From NCBI RefSeq assembly GCF_000321225.1, contig NW_004451851.1:50069-114068 (forward strand): a stretch of 64,000 nucleotides of DNA, given 5' to 3'. Made by a program: the position numbers and the translations under genes. The number at the start of each line of letters is the position of its first letter. The stretch's first letter is position 1. A model generated the notes under the pieces. The model had not been told where the DNA came from. It did not search any database and was given only the letters and a program-made list of their open reading frames with translations. The DNA is from Odobenus rosmarus divergens. Its lineage: Eukaryota; Chordata; Mammalia; Carnivora; Odobenidae. Below, one piece after another: positions 23,721 through 36,372 of the stretch.

Positions 23721-26019
23721 AGCCACTATGCATAGTCCTGTGGCCACACACCCAGAGGGCCACACACAGGTGCACCTGCATGCTCCCAGAGTCACTATCC
23801 CCACACATACTGGGGGAGAGAAGAGGGGGGCTGTCCGGAGAATCAAAGACGCTTGCGGTGTGGATTTGAAAATTCATCAGACCCTGACCTCTGGTCCTGT
23901 ATGTATGATTCTGTGGACTAAATCCAGTTTAGTTTTCAGCAGTGCTGGGACTCAGATCCTGATGGCTTATGTATTCATTTATTAAAGTCATATTTCATAG
24001 TTTCAAAATTGACTTTTAGCTCCGTAATACGCAGGGAAATGTCATCTTTCCTATTAGGGGGCTCTGTGGCACCAGGGTCTCAGCAGGGCCAGGGATGAAC
24101 GTCCCCTGGCCATGTACCCCCACACCTGCCTCCTCCCCAAAGAGCAGGGTCTTATTAAAACTGCCTGAGCTGTGCTTTAGATCTAGGCCCCCTTGCAGGT
24201 GATATTAAGTCTGTTTTATGTTTTTAATGATTCTGAACTGTTCTGTCCCAAGATCTAGAAAAAAATAAGAGAAGTTTTTTGCTGGTTTGCAGCCACCTGC
24301 TTACTCTGTTTTCCGGCACCTGCCTGGGGGAAGTTGCCTTTTATTTAGTGCTTGTAATTACTATGGAGGCCCATGAAATCTAGGGCCTGCCAGGCTTGGA
24401 TTCAACTGGAATTGAGATCCAGTCCCTTTCTCAGGGATCGGGCACTAGCATCTGGCACTCTGGAGGCTTAGTAACTTCACGTACAATTTAGGGGGGTGCC
24501 TCTCACGGGGGGGCCACTCTCCCACCCTTCACACTCTCCCCCATCTCCTCTCTTTCACCTCCCCTCTTTGCTGAGCAGCAAACTCTCCTCATTTTATTCA
24601 GGCCTTCTGGGGCTGGGGTGGGAGAGAGGCTCTCTTGATTTCTCCCTAAGCAATCCCTCTCCATGAAAATATGTAGTCGTCTTCCTAGGAGGGGTGCTGG
24701 TGAGCCAAGATTTTTCTCTCTTTGGAGAAAATGTTTGCAGTCCCTTAAAACTTCTGCTGTGCAGATTCTCTGCTCAAGGACTACAAAAGGTGAGGATAGA
24801 GTGCCCACTCTTTTAAACCATGTCCTGACCTATCCATCCCTTCCCCCAACATGCACACAACCTGCTTTTTGGAGAGGTTGAGGGTGACTCATCTCTGAGC
24901 CTCTCCTAGGAAATAGTTCCTGACTTTGTCCAGCAGCTCATGCATGGGGAGAGGTTTGTGCCTTTCCATGCAAGTCCTAGGAGGTCTCTAAGGTTCCAGG
25001 GGCTGGGGCATGTGTAGTTGACCGTAGGTCTGTGTGGTGGCCTTGGGATTGAAGAATGTCCTGCAGAACAGGTGGGTTTCCCAGCCTAGGCCTTCTGCCC
25101 CATCCCTGCCTGTCAGGGTCCCTGCCCCCATACACTGACATGGAGCATCCCTGGGTATTGGCATGGTCTACTTCTGCCCACCCTCTGCCCTCTCTGCCCT
25201 CCCTGCCACCTGTAAACAGCACTAAAGTAGCCTCTACAATTCTTTACCCACTTTAGTGCCAGCCTCATTGAGAGAGTTCAGTGTTGAGGGGACCTGCCTC
25301 AGCGGGTGAGTTCAGGTAGGCCTTAGAGGGTCCAGCATGGACCTTCTTCCTTTCCTTTCCCTTCTGGCCCTATTTCTGATACATCCAGTCTTGTTATCTG
25401 TGTTGTTGACTCCTCACTCCCCAGGCATTGAGGGGGTCTATCTCATGGCAGCTTGCATGATTTTTATAAAAAAAATTGTGATTCTGGAGTGGCACACCCA
25501 AGATAAGACCCTCTTGGCTCCTGCATGCTTTGTGAGCATTCTGCTCTGAGTGATCTGGCAGTGATGGGGAGGACTTGCCCCAGTTCTGTCTTGGGAAGTG
25601 CTGTATTCTCAGCTGTATCCCCAGCCTGCCCTGTGCTATAAATATCCTGTGGACCCTAGTTCTAGGATCTGAGGAGTCTGGAGACTTCATCAAGGATTTC
25701 GTGGGCTGCCATGGTCTTTTTCTCTCTGCTTTTGTACTTAGTCACCATCACCTTTCCCCAACTCCCTTGGTTCCTGCAACTACATGTGGCTCTTTATTTC
25801 CATGTAACTCCATGTGGACCCAAAGTCCAGCTTGTGCCAGTTTCTTACGGTTGGGACTCCTATCAAAGAGTGTTGAGTGTAGGAACTTCAGTGGGAGCTT
25901 GAGGTGGGCACTGGAGGGAATAGTTATGTTGGGTGGTGCATTAGCTTCTTCCTCCCCCCAGACCTAGCACCATTCCCTGGGATTCCTCCTCTTACTGCCC
26001 ATCCCTCTCCCCAGACTAA

Positions 26020-26110
26020 GAACAACAATAATAGTAATATTTATCAATATATTACCATGTATATTGCAAACCCTTTCAAATTATTAACTCATTTAATGGA
26101 AAACTAGAGT
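26020..26110 (-). repeat. MIR fragment, antisense, weak
   Basis: Contains tattgcaaaccctttcaaat and tattaactcatttaatggaa, which fit the MIR 3' half in reverse. Confidence 0.4.
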
Positions 26111-26889
26111 ATTCTTTCCCTTGTTTCTTATGGAATATTTTTCTCCCATGTTTGAGAAACCCAAGTCTAACCTGCCCTGATGCTTTAAAAAAAAATTCTC
26201 AAGAGGAATTCTGATAAGTGAAAGATTCTCTCTCTCATTTTAGAATTGTTATTTCTGCAGAGGAAGGGAGAGGGAACAGTGAACAAATGTGTTTTCCTAT
26301 CCCCCATTCTCCCATGACCAGCCTTGCATTCATTAATGGAACACTTGTTAATAATTATGATATGGGTTAGACACTGGGTCATGATGCAAGAAACAGTCCA
26401 AGTGTTAGAAGAGTTTAAGTTATACTTTGATTAACTGGAAAAAAAAGTTAGAATTCTGCTTAACCATGTGTTTTGGTTAAAAGATTTGGAGTGCTTTCCA
26501 CTGAAGCCCAGTAATAGGTGTGGCTGTGCACTGTGAGCTAGGAGCCCAGGGCCTCAGTTCTCAATCTACCTCTGGCTCCCCTTCTGAGCTTTGGTAATGC
26601 AGCTGCCCCCCGCCCCCTTTTTTTAGGGCTTTTGAGAGACTGGATCAAGACTATGTAATAAATGGTCAATATTGCCAGCCTTCATTTATTGTGGTTATAT
26701 TTCTGTTTTTATTATTTTTATTATCATTCAGTCTCAGTTGATGAGGTGTCCTTTCTGGTCAATACCTATCCCTCACTGGAGTCCTGATCCCAATTGACTC
26801 CTCCTTCCAGAAGCTTGTTTCATTGATTCCCTCACCCCCTTGTGTGTTATCCTATTCCCTTGATTCATTTCTCTCTACCTAAAATCATG

Positions 26890-28045
26890 CTTAAATCTCT
26901 ACCATCCCCCGCCCCAAAATCCTCTACTGTGCTTTTAGCACTTGACCTTGGGCCCTAGCTCTCTTCTCTGGATTACCTACTCTGTGTTCCATGGTGACCT
27001 CATCTAGTTCATCAGTTTCAAATGACATTTAAAATGTCACCGGTATAGCCAAAGCTACCACATTTGTACTTCTGGTCCTAAATCACCCATGAGCTCCAGA
27101 AATAGAATGCCAGGGTCCTACTCAATATATCCGTTAAGATGTTTACTTGGCATCTCAAGCTTAGCGTGGCCAAAAAGAAATCCTGATGTTGCCCTGCCTG
27201 TGTGCCCATCACATGTTCCTTGTGTCATCTTCCCGTGTCAGTAAATGACACCAGAGTCAACCTAGAAGCTCAAGCCCCAAGTTGAAGGGTCCTCACGGAG
27301 TCTTCTCTTTCCTTCACTTTTCCCCTCTTGCTCCCACGGCAATGATTTCATCTCTGCCTTCGAAATACCTCTCCAGCCATCGACGTCTTTGTTTTCCACC
27401 ACCTTCATGAAAGCCATCCTTATCTTTTCATTGGATGACTACACTTTCCACAGCACAGCCAGGAAGATCTCTGTAGAACGTAGATTAGATTTATGTCACA
27501 TCCCGGCTTTAGAACTTTCGGTGACTTAGAGGAAATTCAGGCTCCCTGCCATGTCTTATAGGACTCCATGTTGCCTGACCCCCCAGCTAATGCTCCAGCC
27601 TCACCTTGTGCCTCTCTAGCTTACTCACTGTATCCTAGCCACATCAGTCTCATTCCTGTGCTCCCATATCATCCCCAACTCTTTCCTGCCTCATGGCCTT
27701 TGCCTTCGCCCCCACATTTTCCTTGACAGGCCATTTTCATCCTTCTGGTCTCAAGTATCACCTCCGTAGGGTTCTCTCCTGACCACTCCAAGTAAAGTAG
27801 ACCCTCCTCCCCTTAGTTATTCACAGTATTCTATTTATTTCCTTCATAATACCAATTATAAAATGAGTTTAATTTTATATATTTATTTAATTTCCATTTC
27901 CCTTCGCTAGAACATGAAGCTCATCAGAGTTAGGACCTTAATTATCTCATTCACTTTTATAGCCCCAGCATGTGTCCCAGTGTTTGGTACAGAGGAGGGT
28001 CTCTGTAAATGCTGAATGCATGAATGAACAAATGAATGAAGATAC
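26890..28045 (+). repeat. Long L2 LINE fragment (3' end), sense
   Basis: A long run of L2 phrases occurs in order: tggcatctcaagcttagcgt, cagtaaatgacaccagagtc, gttgaagggtcctcacggag, cagccaggaagatctctgta, catgtcttataggactccat, cctcatggcctttgccttcg, ctcaagtatcacctccgtag, ctccaagtaaagtagaccct, and finally cccagtgtttggtacagagg with a gaatgaacaaatgaatgaag end. At about 1.15 kb it is unusually long for this old family. It is not coding. Confidence 0.85.
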
Positions 28046-28239
28046 TGTTTCTGTTCCCAGTGGTTTTGGAGTTTAGGGAATGAAATGATTTGGGAACAAG
28101 CAATTATAAGATGGTGTGATAGGCTGATAGGTGCTATAGTGGAGTTAATTATGCCATGGTACATGACATAGTGATAATACAGCATGAAGAGAGACACAAA
28201 AATGTAATGCACCTTAAAGCATTTAATTTTTTTGTAAGT

Positions 28240-28716
28240 ATAAAATAGCTCATTCTTTTGCAGAAAGTTTAGAAAAATCTAGAAAAGTACCAAGAAAATA
28301 TCCATCTGCCATAATCTTCCTAGTATCATTTAAAAGATGCATTCATAGATTATTACCACTCCTACTTTATCTTTTTTGAATTATCTGCTCAAGTCACCTG
28401 CCAGCTTTTCTTTTGGAGGATTTATTTTGTTGATTCTTCAGAATTCTTGACACAAAACAGATTATCTTTTAGCTGACCTAGATGTTACAAATACTATTCT
28501 CAGCTTGCCATTTGGCTTTTAATTTTGTTTCAGGCTTCTGTTAAGAAAGAAAACATACTTTGAAATCATAGTTATTATGGAAGGTATTACATATTTAAGA
28601 AATATATAATATTTCAATTTTAATAAATTGATTTTTAAGCTTTTGTCATTAATTTTTAGCCTTAGAAAACGTAAGTCAGAAAATACATAGGCCCAGACCT
28701 ATACAGCTTGTTCTTT
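28240..28716. other. AT-rich intronic sequence, old L1-like, target of the L1 insertion
   Basis: Strongly A/T-rich sequence that continues after the L1 at 30431. It is probably an old degraded LINE in reverse, but I cannot place it. The bases acagcttgttcttt at 28703-28716 are the left copy of the duplication around the inserted L1. Confidence 0.45.
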
Positions 28717-30416
28717 TTTTTAATTTAATTTTATTATGTTATGTTAGTCACCATACAATACCTCATTAGTTTTTGATGTAGTGATCCACGATTCATTGTT
28801 TTCGTATAACACCCAGTGCTCCATGCTGTACGTGCCCTCCTTAATACCCATCACTGGGCTAACCCATCCCCCCCCAAAAAAACCCCTCAGTTTCTCAGAG
28901 TCCATAGTCTCTCATGGTTCATCTCTCCCTCCGATTGCCCCCACTTCATTTTTCCCTTCCATCTCCTAATGTCCTCCATGCTATTCCTTATGTTCCACAA
29001 ATAAGTGAAACCATATGATAATTGACTTTCTCTGCTTGACTTATTTCACTTAGCATAATCTCGTCCAGTCCCGTCCATGTTGATGTAAAAGTTGGGTATT
29101 CATCCTTTCTGATGGCTGAGTAATGTTCCATTGTATATATGGACCACATCTTCTTTATCCATTCATCTGCTGAAGGGCATCTCGGCTCCTTCTACAGTTT
29201 GGCTATTGCAGACATTGCTGCTATGAACTTTGGGCCCCCAACATGGGCGCAGCCATCTACATAAGCCAACTGTTAACCAAAATAAAGAGTCATATTGATA
29301 ACAGTATGTTAATTGTAGGAGATCTCAATACTCCACTCTCAGCAATAGACAGATCATCTAAGCAGAAAATCAACAAAGAAACAAGAGCTTTGAATGACAC
29401 ACTGGACCAGATGGACCTCATAGATATATACAGAACATTCCACCCTAAAACAACAGAATACTCATTCTTCTTGAGAGCACATGGAACTTTCTCCAGAATA
29501 GATCACATACTGGGTCACAAATCAGGTCTCAACTGATACCAAAAGATTGAGATTATTCCCTGCATATTCTCAGACTGTAATGCTTTAAAACTGGCACTCA
29601 ATCACAAGAAAAAAATTGGAAGAAATTCAAACATGTGGAAGCTAAAGACCACTCTGCTTAAGAATGTTTAAGTCAACCAGGAAATCAAAGAAGAACTTAA
29701 ACAATTCATGGAAACCCATGAGAACGAAAACACATCGGTCCAAAACCTATGGGATACTGCAAAGGCGGTCCTAAGGGGGAAATACATAGCCATCCAAGCC
29801 TCACTCAAAAAAATAGAAAAATTCCGAATTCACCAACTAACTCTACACCTTAAAGAACTAGAGAAAAAGCAACAAACGATGCCTAAGCCACACACTGGAA
29901 GAGAAATAATTAAGATTCAAGCAGAGATCAATGAATTAGAAACCAGAAACACAGTAGATCAGATCAACGAAACTAGAAGCTAGTTCTTCGAAAGAATTAA
30001 TAAGATCAATAAACCGCTGGCCAGACTTATCCAGAAGAAAAGAGAAAGGACCCAAATGAATAAAATTATGAATGAAAGGGGAGAGATCACGACTAACACC
30101 AAGGAAATAGAAACAATTATTAGAAATTATTATGAACAACTATATGTCAATGAGGTGAGCAATCTGGATGAAATGGCTGCCTTCCTGGAAACCTATAAAC
30201 TCCCAAGACTGAAACAGGAAGAAATTGACAACCTGAATAGGCCAATAACCACTAACGAGATTGGAGCAGTGATCAGAAACCTCCCAAAAAACAAGAGTCC
30301 AGGGCCTGATGGATTCCCTGGGGAATTCTACCAAACATTCAAAGAAGAAATAATACCTATTCTCCTGAAGCTGTTTCAAAAAATAGAAACAGAAGGAAAG
30401 CTTCCAAATTCATTCT
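28717..30416 (-). mobile_element. L1 LINE with 5' inversion (twin priming), carnivore-specific type
   Basis: The left part, about 28717-29232, is the reverse of the carnivore L1 3' region: a T-run, then tttattatgttatgttagtc, gtttttgatgtagtgatcca, cataacacccagtgctccat-like sequence, gtttctcagagtccatagtc. The right part, about 29233-30416, is L1 ORF2 on the plus strand: endonuclease motif SRIDHILGHKSGLN, then the linker, then [15 protein letters not shown] of the reverse transcriptase start, ending near LPNSFY. The two parts point in opposite directions. The flanks acagcttgttcttt (28703-28716) and acaccttgttcttt (30417-30430) match at 13 of 14 bases, so the two parts came in as one event. The endonuclease catalytic SDH is changed to SDC here, and stops break the frame, so the copy is dead. 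Confidence 0.92.
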
Positions 30417-30430
30417 ACACCTTGTTCTTT

Positions 30431-31110
30431 GAGAGATTTATTGAAATTAGTCTTTAGCCTATAATCTGATTTTTGTGTTAAATAATGTTTACTAAATGCA
30501 TTATTCATTTTATTATTCACATATTCATAAGGTACAAACACATACTTATATCTTTGTTTTTTTCTGTTTGGCTGGAGTCTAAGACATGAGCTAAAGTTTT
30601 CAAATTTTGTTTTTATTCCTCATCATTTTCTCTTTTTAAGTCTATTAACTCATGCATTTAAAAAAATGCCATTTTAATCCACTTAATGGTTTTTATTTTT
30701 TTTCCAGTTTAAATTATACTTTGACACTTTTACATTATTTTTACAACCACTGTTTTCTGTTTATTTGCATTTTCCCATTTTGCCTTTGTTCAACTTGTTA
30801 TTTTTAAGTTAACTGGGTCATTTTGTGTTAGGTGTTTATCTTCTAGTGTACAATTAGATTTTGTTTATTTAGACAGTCTGAGACCTTTTCTCTATTTTAT
30901 CCCATTTATATTTATTGTCACAACAGAAATATTTTTTCTTTTGTCGTTTTTATTATACAGTTTGAATGCTTTCATGTTTTTAAATATATTTTCTATGTTC
31001 TATTTTATTTTTTTCCCCCGTGGCCTTTGCTTTTGTTTTCCTTTCAGTTATTGAAAATATAATTAGATACTTAAATCTTTATAGTAAGGTCTTCTGTTGA
31101 CTTTCTTCTC
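30431..31110. other. AT-rich sequence, probably degraded LINE
   Basis: A/T-rich with long T-runs. It probably continues the host repeat of the L1 insertion and may be old L1M sequence in reverse. No coding frame is visible. Confidence 0.4.
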
Positions 31111-32284
31111 TGTAGGCTCTGGCATTTATCCTTTAGCCTTTTATTTCTGCAGACTTTCCCACACTCCCTACACATTTTTGTTTCCGTGCCTCTGAAGGAC
31201 CCTCTTATCTTAGTAAACCCCTCTTCCAGAGCAGTTGTCATGCTAGTGTCAGATGCTCTGTGTTTGGTGTGACTGTCATCCCCAAGTCATTTTACATAAT
31301 CCCCAGGCAGCCATGTGTGTTCTTAATGATTGATCTTACCACCCCAGGAAGCTGCCTCTTGGCAAGCATCACCACCCTCTCCACCAGTTCCCCGCTCTCT
31401 CATTATAGCTGCTGGAGTTCTGGGCCCCACTGAGACTACTGGCCTCTGAATCCATTAACCTGGAATGACCACATGGGCCACAAAAAGTTTTCACGTGAAG
31501 GTTTTGATGTTGGTCTCATCACCCATCTTACATTCTATCCACAGGCTTGAAGTCAGGAATGAAAGACAGGAGGGAGAAGGGGGTCCATTGTATAGGCTGT
31601 TGAAGTAGTACAGACGAAGAGCGATGAAGATTTGAACCAGAGCCATTGGACTGGAATCAAATTGGCTTTGACTTACAAAATGGTTGCTTCATATGGTTCA
31701 GCTTAATAGCAGAAATGGAAAGGCATGGCCAGATTTAGAAATACTAAGTCAGAATCAAAAAGAAAATGAGAAGCAAGGCAGAAGGAGAAGCCCCAGCAGA
31801 TGCCCAAATCCCAGTCTTCAGTGCCGGGATGGGTCATAGGGCAACCCACTGAGGCACATATTTCAGGAAGGATGATGGGGCTGTTGGGGGAGACAATTTG
31901 ATAGGGAAGCTGTTCAGATTTGTTTCATACAGACTGTGTTTGAGGGATCTCTATATAGTATCTGCATAAAAATGCAGATCTCTTAGTTGGGTGAGACTGC
32001 TGGTCAGTGAAAAGTATGGAGTGGGGCTGAACTTGGGGATTGTCGGTGAATTGGCAGCCATTGCAGGGTATGCTCAGTAAAAACATGAGTAGAGGAACCT
32101 GACATTTGAGGGATAGATATAGGAGGAGAAGTACTTACAACGGAACCTATGGTAGTATATATAGTCCCAGATCTGTGAGGAAATACCATGAGAATGAAGT
32201 GTCACTTGAGCCAAAACAAGACAGATCCAGAAAGGGAGAAGCTACAGCCATTGATAATTGTAGAAGAATGGTCAAGTATCAATA

Positions 32285-32515
32285 ATAATTATTGGCAAAC
32301 ATTGAGTACCTACCATGTACCATACATTGTTCTAAATAGTGTATTAACTCCTTTAATATGAAAACTTATCCAGTAAAGTGGACACTATAATTATAGATGA
32401 GGAAACTGAGACACAGAGCGGTAAGATAACTTGCCCAAAGTCACACGCTAGTGAGTGGTGTAGCCAAGACTGGAACCCAGGTATTCTGATCCAGAGCCCA
32501 AGCACTACAATATCT
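32285..32515 (-). repeat. MIR, well preserved, antisense
   Basis: Contains cattgagtacctaccatgta, cattgttctaaatagtgtat, tatagatgaggaaactgaga, taacttgcccaaagtcacac and ggaacccaggtattctgatc, a near full MIR in reverse. Confidence 0.92.
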
Positions 32516-33654
32516 TCCTTCTTAAGATAAGGATTGAAAACTGTCTATTGGGTTTAGCAACTATGAAGTTATTGGTATTTGCCATGAGAGCAGTTCTGGG
32601 GAAAGTGTTGGGGACAAAATCCAGATGATAGTGGGGGGGGTGTAGTTTTGCAGTGGGAAGTAAGGGAGTGTTGAGAGTGAGTGTAGATAAAACTGTTGAG
32701 AATCCCACATGTGATTGAAACACAGCTAGACTGTGCTGGAGCAGAACCTGCTGGCCAAGGGTAGCTTTTAAGAATAAGAGAAGCCCCAGCATTTACGTGT
32801 GCCAAAATCAGGGATAAAAGAGTTCAGAGACACAGGATAAAGAGAGAGAACCAAGAAGGACCAAGAGCTGGAACAGGCAGTAGAGATGAGGAGGGGTCAA
32901 GAGCTCCAGCACGCCTTGAGGAGAGGAGGCAATGGTTGGTTGTGGTAATCTGAGGTGTAATCTAACCTCTGATCGATGGACAAGAAGTTAGAAATCAGCC
33001 CCTCTCCTGTCCCCTTACCTGTTGAAGATGTGCTGTGGGTGTGTGCTGGGATTGGGTGGGTGATGTTGAAGGGGGACATTTGTGTAGGGCACAGCAGTGG
33101 AGAAGGCAGGTTTGCAATAGACTTGTCAAATTTGGAATGAGGGTGTGAAAGAATTAGGGCTTTGAGTGAGACCAATGTGGATGGTTTGCCAGTGCGGTGG
33201 GGTGGCCCTGGGCTTGCTGAGAATACAGGAGGTCTGGGCCATCATATAGACTCTAGGAAGGGTGAGGTCCAGGGTACTATGTGAGCCACAGGAGCAGGTT
33301 TAAAAGGAATGAGGGGCAGGAGGCTGTGTCAGAATACCGGTGGATGGAACTTCCGGTTTCTGGAGTGGACAAGGATGTGGATGTGGCTGAAGCTGGTTGG
33401 GAGATAAAGACCATGGAATTAGGGAGGTCAAGGGCATTGGTCACGGTGTTCACATAGGCAGTCACATCTCCTAGGCGAAGTTAGACAGTGGGTGGCAAGG
33501 AAAGCTGTTAACTGAGTTTTAAAAGCTCTACTGAAATACACGGTTTGGGTGAGAGTCAGAATGGAGAATTCAAAGAACTTGTTGCCTTTGGATTCCTGGA
33601 TACCAACATTTGTGTATGGGGCTTATCTTCAAGAGGTGTTATTAAGAAATTCAA

Positions 33655-33912
33655 GATGGGAGAAAGAGACAAACCAAGAAATAGACTCTTAACTATGGAG
33701 AACAAACTGATGGGGGTAGGAGGGAATGGGACCAGAGAGGAGAGGGGGGCTGGGGGGGGATCGGACAAATAAGGGATGGGGGTGGAGGAGTGCACTTGCT
33801 GTGATGAGCACTGGGTGTGGTATGGAAGTGTTGAATCACTGTGTTGTACACCCGAAACTAACATAACACTGAATGTTAACTATATTGGAATTAAAATTAA
33901 AAAAAAAAAAAT
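33655..33912 (+). mobile_element. Carnivore L1 3' end, truncated, sense
   Basis: Reads gagaaagagacaaaccaaga, ctcttaactatggagaacaa, a G-rich run, gtgcacttgctgtgatgagc, gaagtgttgaatcactgtgt, gtacacccgaaactaacata and a poly-A. This is the standard 3' end of carnivore L1. The flanks attcaagatgg (33649-33659) and attcagatgg (33911-33920) look like a target duplication with one base indel. Confidence 0.9.
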
Positions 33913-34203
33913 TCAGATGGCATATATTCCTGGGGGATGTAGAATCAAATCAGGGTAAACCCTCTTTGGCTTATGGTAGCTTCCAAGGTAAGCTCCTCTG
34001 TCACACTTCATAAGAAAGTTGGGGTATTAGGAAGTGATTCTCCTCTGTGCTTCACTTGAAACAACAATGAAAAAGGTGCAGATTGGGGTTTCAGGCCATG
34101 TTTGGGTTGTTCTTCTGCATTCAAGCGTTATTTCTGAAATCCATTAAAAATGTTCTATGTGGCTGACTCTTCTTTTGCTGGTCATTAGAATGTGGCCTTT
34201 TGC

Positions 34204-34226
34204 CCCCCCCCCCTTTTTTTTTTTTA
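34204..34226. repeat. C-run followed by T-run
   Basis: An uninterrupted run of C passes into a run of T about 170 bp before the 82-bp exon. It is prone to length change and to sequencing error. The splice tract used by the exon is nearer, ending at 34398. Confidence 0.85.
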
Positions 34227-34398
34227 ACCTTGTTTTGAAAATCCGAGTCCATTGCCAGGGTAGTGTACAAGGCTAATAGAAGGCCTCTTTGGGAGGTTCT
34301 GGTGGGAAGCTGAAACATAGAGGGTTTGGGGGCTGGGCAGCTTCCTGTGATGCCTACAACTACTTCTGCGAAATTGACTCCCACCCTGTGTGTTGCAG

Positions 34399-34480
34399 GT
34401 GATATTTGAATCCGTCTCTTTGAAGGGTCATCCTGGCTACATCGCTGTGGACGAGGTCCGGGTCCTTGCTCATCCATGCA
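34399..34480 (+). CDS. PTPRT: PTPRT internal coding exon (C-terminal end of MAM domain; exon 4 by family order)
   Basis: This 82-bp exon finishes the MAM domain. The acceptor is gtgttgcag and the donor is the full consensus gtaagt. It starts in phase 0 with [20 protein letters not shown] and ends with LAHPC plus one base, so the next intron is phase 1. The Cys in HPC is the last conserved MAM cysteine; in the paralogue PTPRM the matching residue closes a disulfide with the Cys encoded in the previous exon. The MAM domain of this family takes part in homophilic trans binding together with the Ig domain. The previous intron is about 12.2 kb. A C-run/T-run tract at 34204-34225 lies about 170 bp upstream and is not itself the splice polypyrimidine tract. 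Confidence 0.96.
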
Positions 34481-34639
34481 GTAAGTCTGCTCCCTCCTCC
34501 TCACACAGCCCCGCTCCCTGCCAGACTGGGGAGCTTGGAGCCTGCAGTCCCCACCATTCATTCAGCTCACAACCATCTCTGGCTCTCTCTCTCTCTCTCT
34601 TTTTAATCCTTCAGAAATACTTACATACTCAATGCAATC

Positions 34640-35420
34640 AGTCCTGAATAAATTCGTAATTTCGCTGGCCTGTTCAACAGGCAGCACCTACAGGAATTTG
34701 CAGAGAGTGGCAAAACATCTTCGTTTGCATCTCTCTCCGTCATTAAGGGAGTCTAAAGTCCTGATTGTTTATTAGTGGGATTCAGACCACCGAAGTGGAA
34801 GAATTAGAGGGCTTTGGATAGAATCTTGTGCAATTGTCTTAAAAAAAGAACTACACCAAAACACTGAGCAAATTAGTACACTGTTCACTCACAGGGAAAA
34901 GTACCCCAAAGCTATTAATTCTTTAAAAGTAATTTTAAATACACTCCTCAACTCTGTGTAGGCATCGGGAGAGTTTTCTCACAGCAGTTAGTGCTCATGG
35001 TCCAGTGTCAAGAGTCCTCGAAGGCATACCACTCCTCTGTCCCCATCCAGTCTCCCCCTCGAAGTTCGCTCTCTTTGCTGTGTTTAGTCTCAGATATCTC
35101 AACGTGTTTGTGCAAGGACCCATGGTTCCCAGTTCCACGAAATCCCAGAGGGGAGTTGGATGGCATCCTATCTAGTGACATTTGGTTGGGGCGGCTGTAG
35201 TCAAAGGAATATGCATGGGGGTGATGGCCTCCCCCAGGAGGGCTAGCTGGGATACCAGCCCCATTAGTTTGTTAGCATTCTGCATATTGGAGATTCCCAT
35301 TAATTTCTTGGGAGCCGGCTAGTTCCAGGTAACTCTGTTTGGCTCGCTCTACTCCCTCCTTGTAGCCATGAATCATGCTCTTGGCTGTGGTGCAGTTTGC
35401 TATTTCCTCAAGAAGTGTCA
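34640..35420. other. Repeat-poor block, possible conserved non-coding element
   Basis: I see no repeat family in this stretch just after the 82-bp exon. It contains AT-rich TAAT-type sites such as agctattaattctttaaaag. It is only a candidate, chosen because it is repeat-poor beside a developmental adhesion gene exon. Confidence 0.3.
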
Positions 35421-35863
35421 TGCCCCTTGTTGTTAGAGGCCTTTCAGTCCTTTCATTTTGGGGCTCTTCTCATGTCCGCCCCATCCATGTCGCTTTAATT
35501 GAAATGACACTTTCCACTTCTGCTGCAATGAATTTGTTAGAACCTCGAACACCACTTCCTTCCACAGCACTAGAATGCCAATTGTTTGACTCATTGCTTA
35601 GAGCACCTCTCTGAAGGAATTTGGGACAGGGTCCAAGGGGTTTTGCCAAGGCGGTGTTTGGGTTCATTGTGTTTTGTGTCTGTGCAAGGGAACCCTTCTT
35701 CCCCGAAACCAGCCAGCTTCTCAGGAATGCTGAGGTCATACGAGATTCTTCATTACTCTGGCCTGAGGTTCCTGCCCTCTGGGTTACTTGCTGGGTGTTT
35801 GGGATTTCCTTAGGTGGGTCTGTCCATGCAGTCATGCCTGCTGAACCAGACCTCATGTGAAGA

Positions 35864-35984
35864 GCATCCCAGAAATCCCCCCAGCCATGCAGTGGGAATT
35901 TTCACCTCTGCTCTAAGGCCCAACCTGATTCCTGTTCCTTATTCCAACCTCAACTCTGCCTTAACTCCAAGCACTCTTGCCTTA
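35864..35984 (+). repeat. Direct repeat unit, copy 1
   Basis: This unit of about 100-120 bp shares a strong match with 36373-36493, including ggaattttcacctctg, aaggcccaacctgat, ccaacctcaactctgcctta and actccaagcact. By eye it is near 80 percent identical to copy 2 over the core. It contains a short inner repeat, ccttaactcca, twice. I recognise no family. Confidence 0.7.
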
Positions 35985-36372
35985 ACTCCATGCACCATTT
36001 ATATAGTAGAGAGGCAGTTAATCCAGCTCACCCGGATTAAGCCTTCCCCTCCCTGGCCTTCTGGGAATCAGGATTAGCTGCCCGTTAAAGAATGACCTTT
36101 GATCTCAGCCTGGACAACTGCTGCAGGACATGTTTGCCCTCCCTGTGGTCCACCTAACTCCGCAGGCTCAGCTCTGCCCAGCTCCCGGTTTTGAGGTGGT
36201 CTCTGTGAGGCAGGGTTCAGTTTCTCCAAGCCCTGCACACATCCCATCCTTGCTGGGGGCGTTCACCTCTGCTGCGTCCAGCTGCATCCCTGCTTCTTAC
36301 CCTATACTTGGTTTTTCTAGTAGGTGACTTTTGGCCCTTCCCAGGAGAATCTGGCCTGGCTCTCTTGTCGGG

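Noticed and set aside
23283..23846. A 187-codon minus-strand open frame
   Set aside because: It runs through the CT/CA microsatellite and a MIR. The product has a low-complexity centre and no family motif.
33720..33765. G-run cluster as a second G-quadruplex
   Set aside because: It is the normal G-rich part of the carnivore L1 3' end, so it is explained by the repeat.
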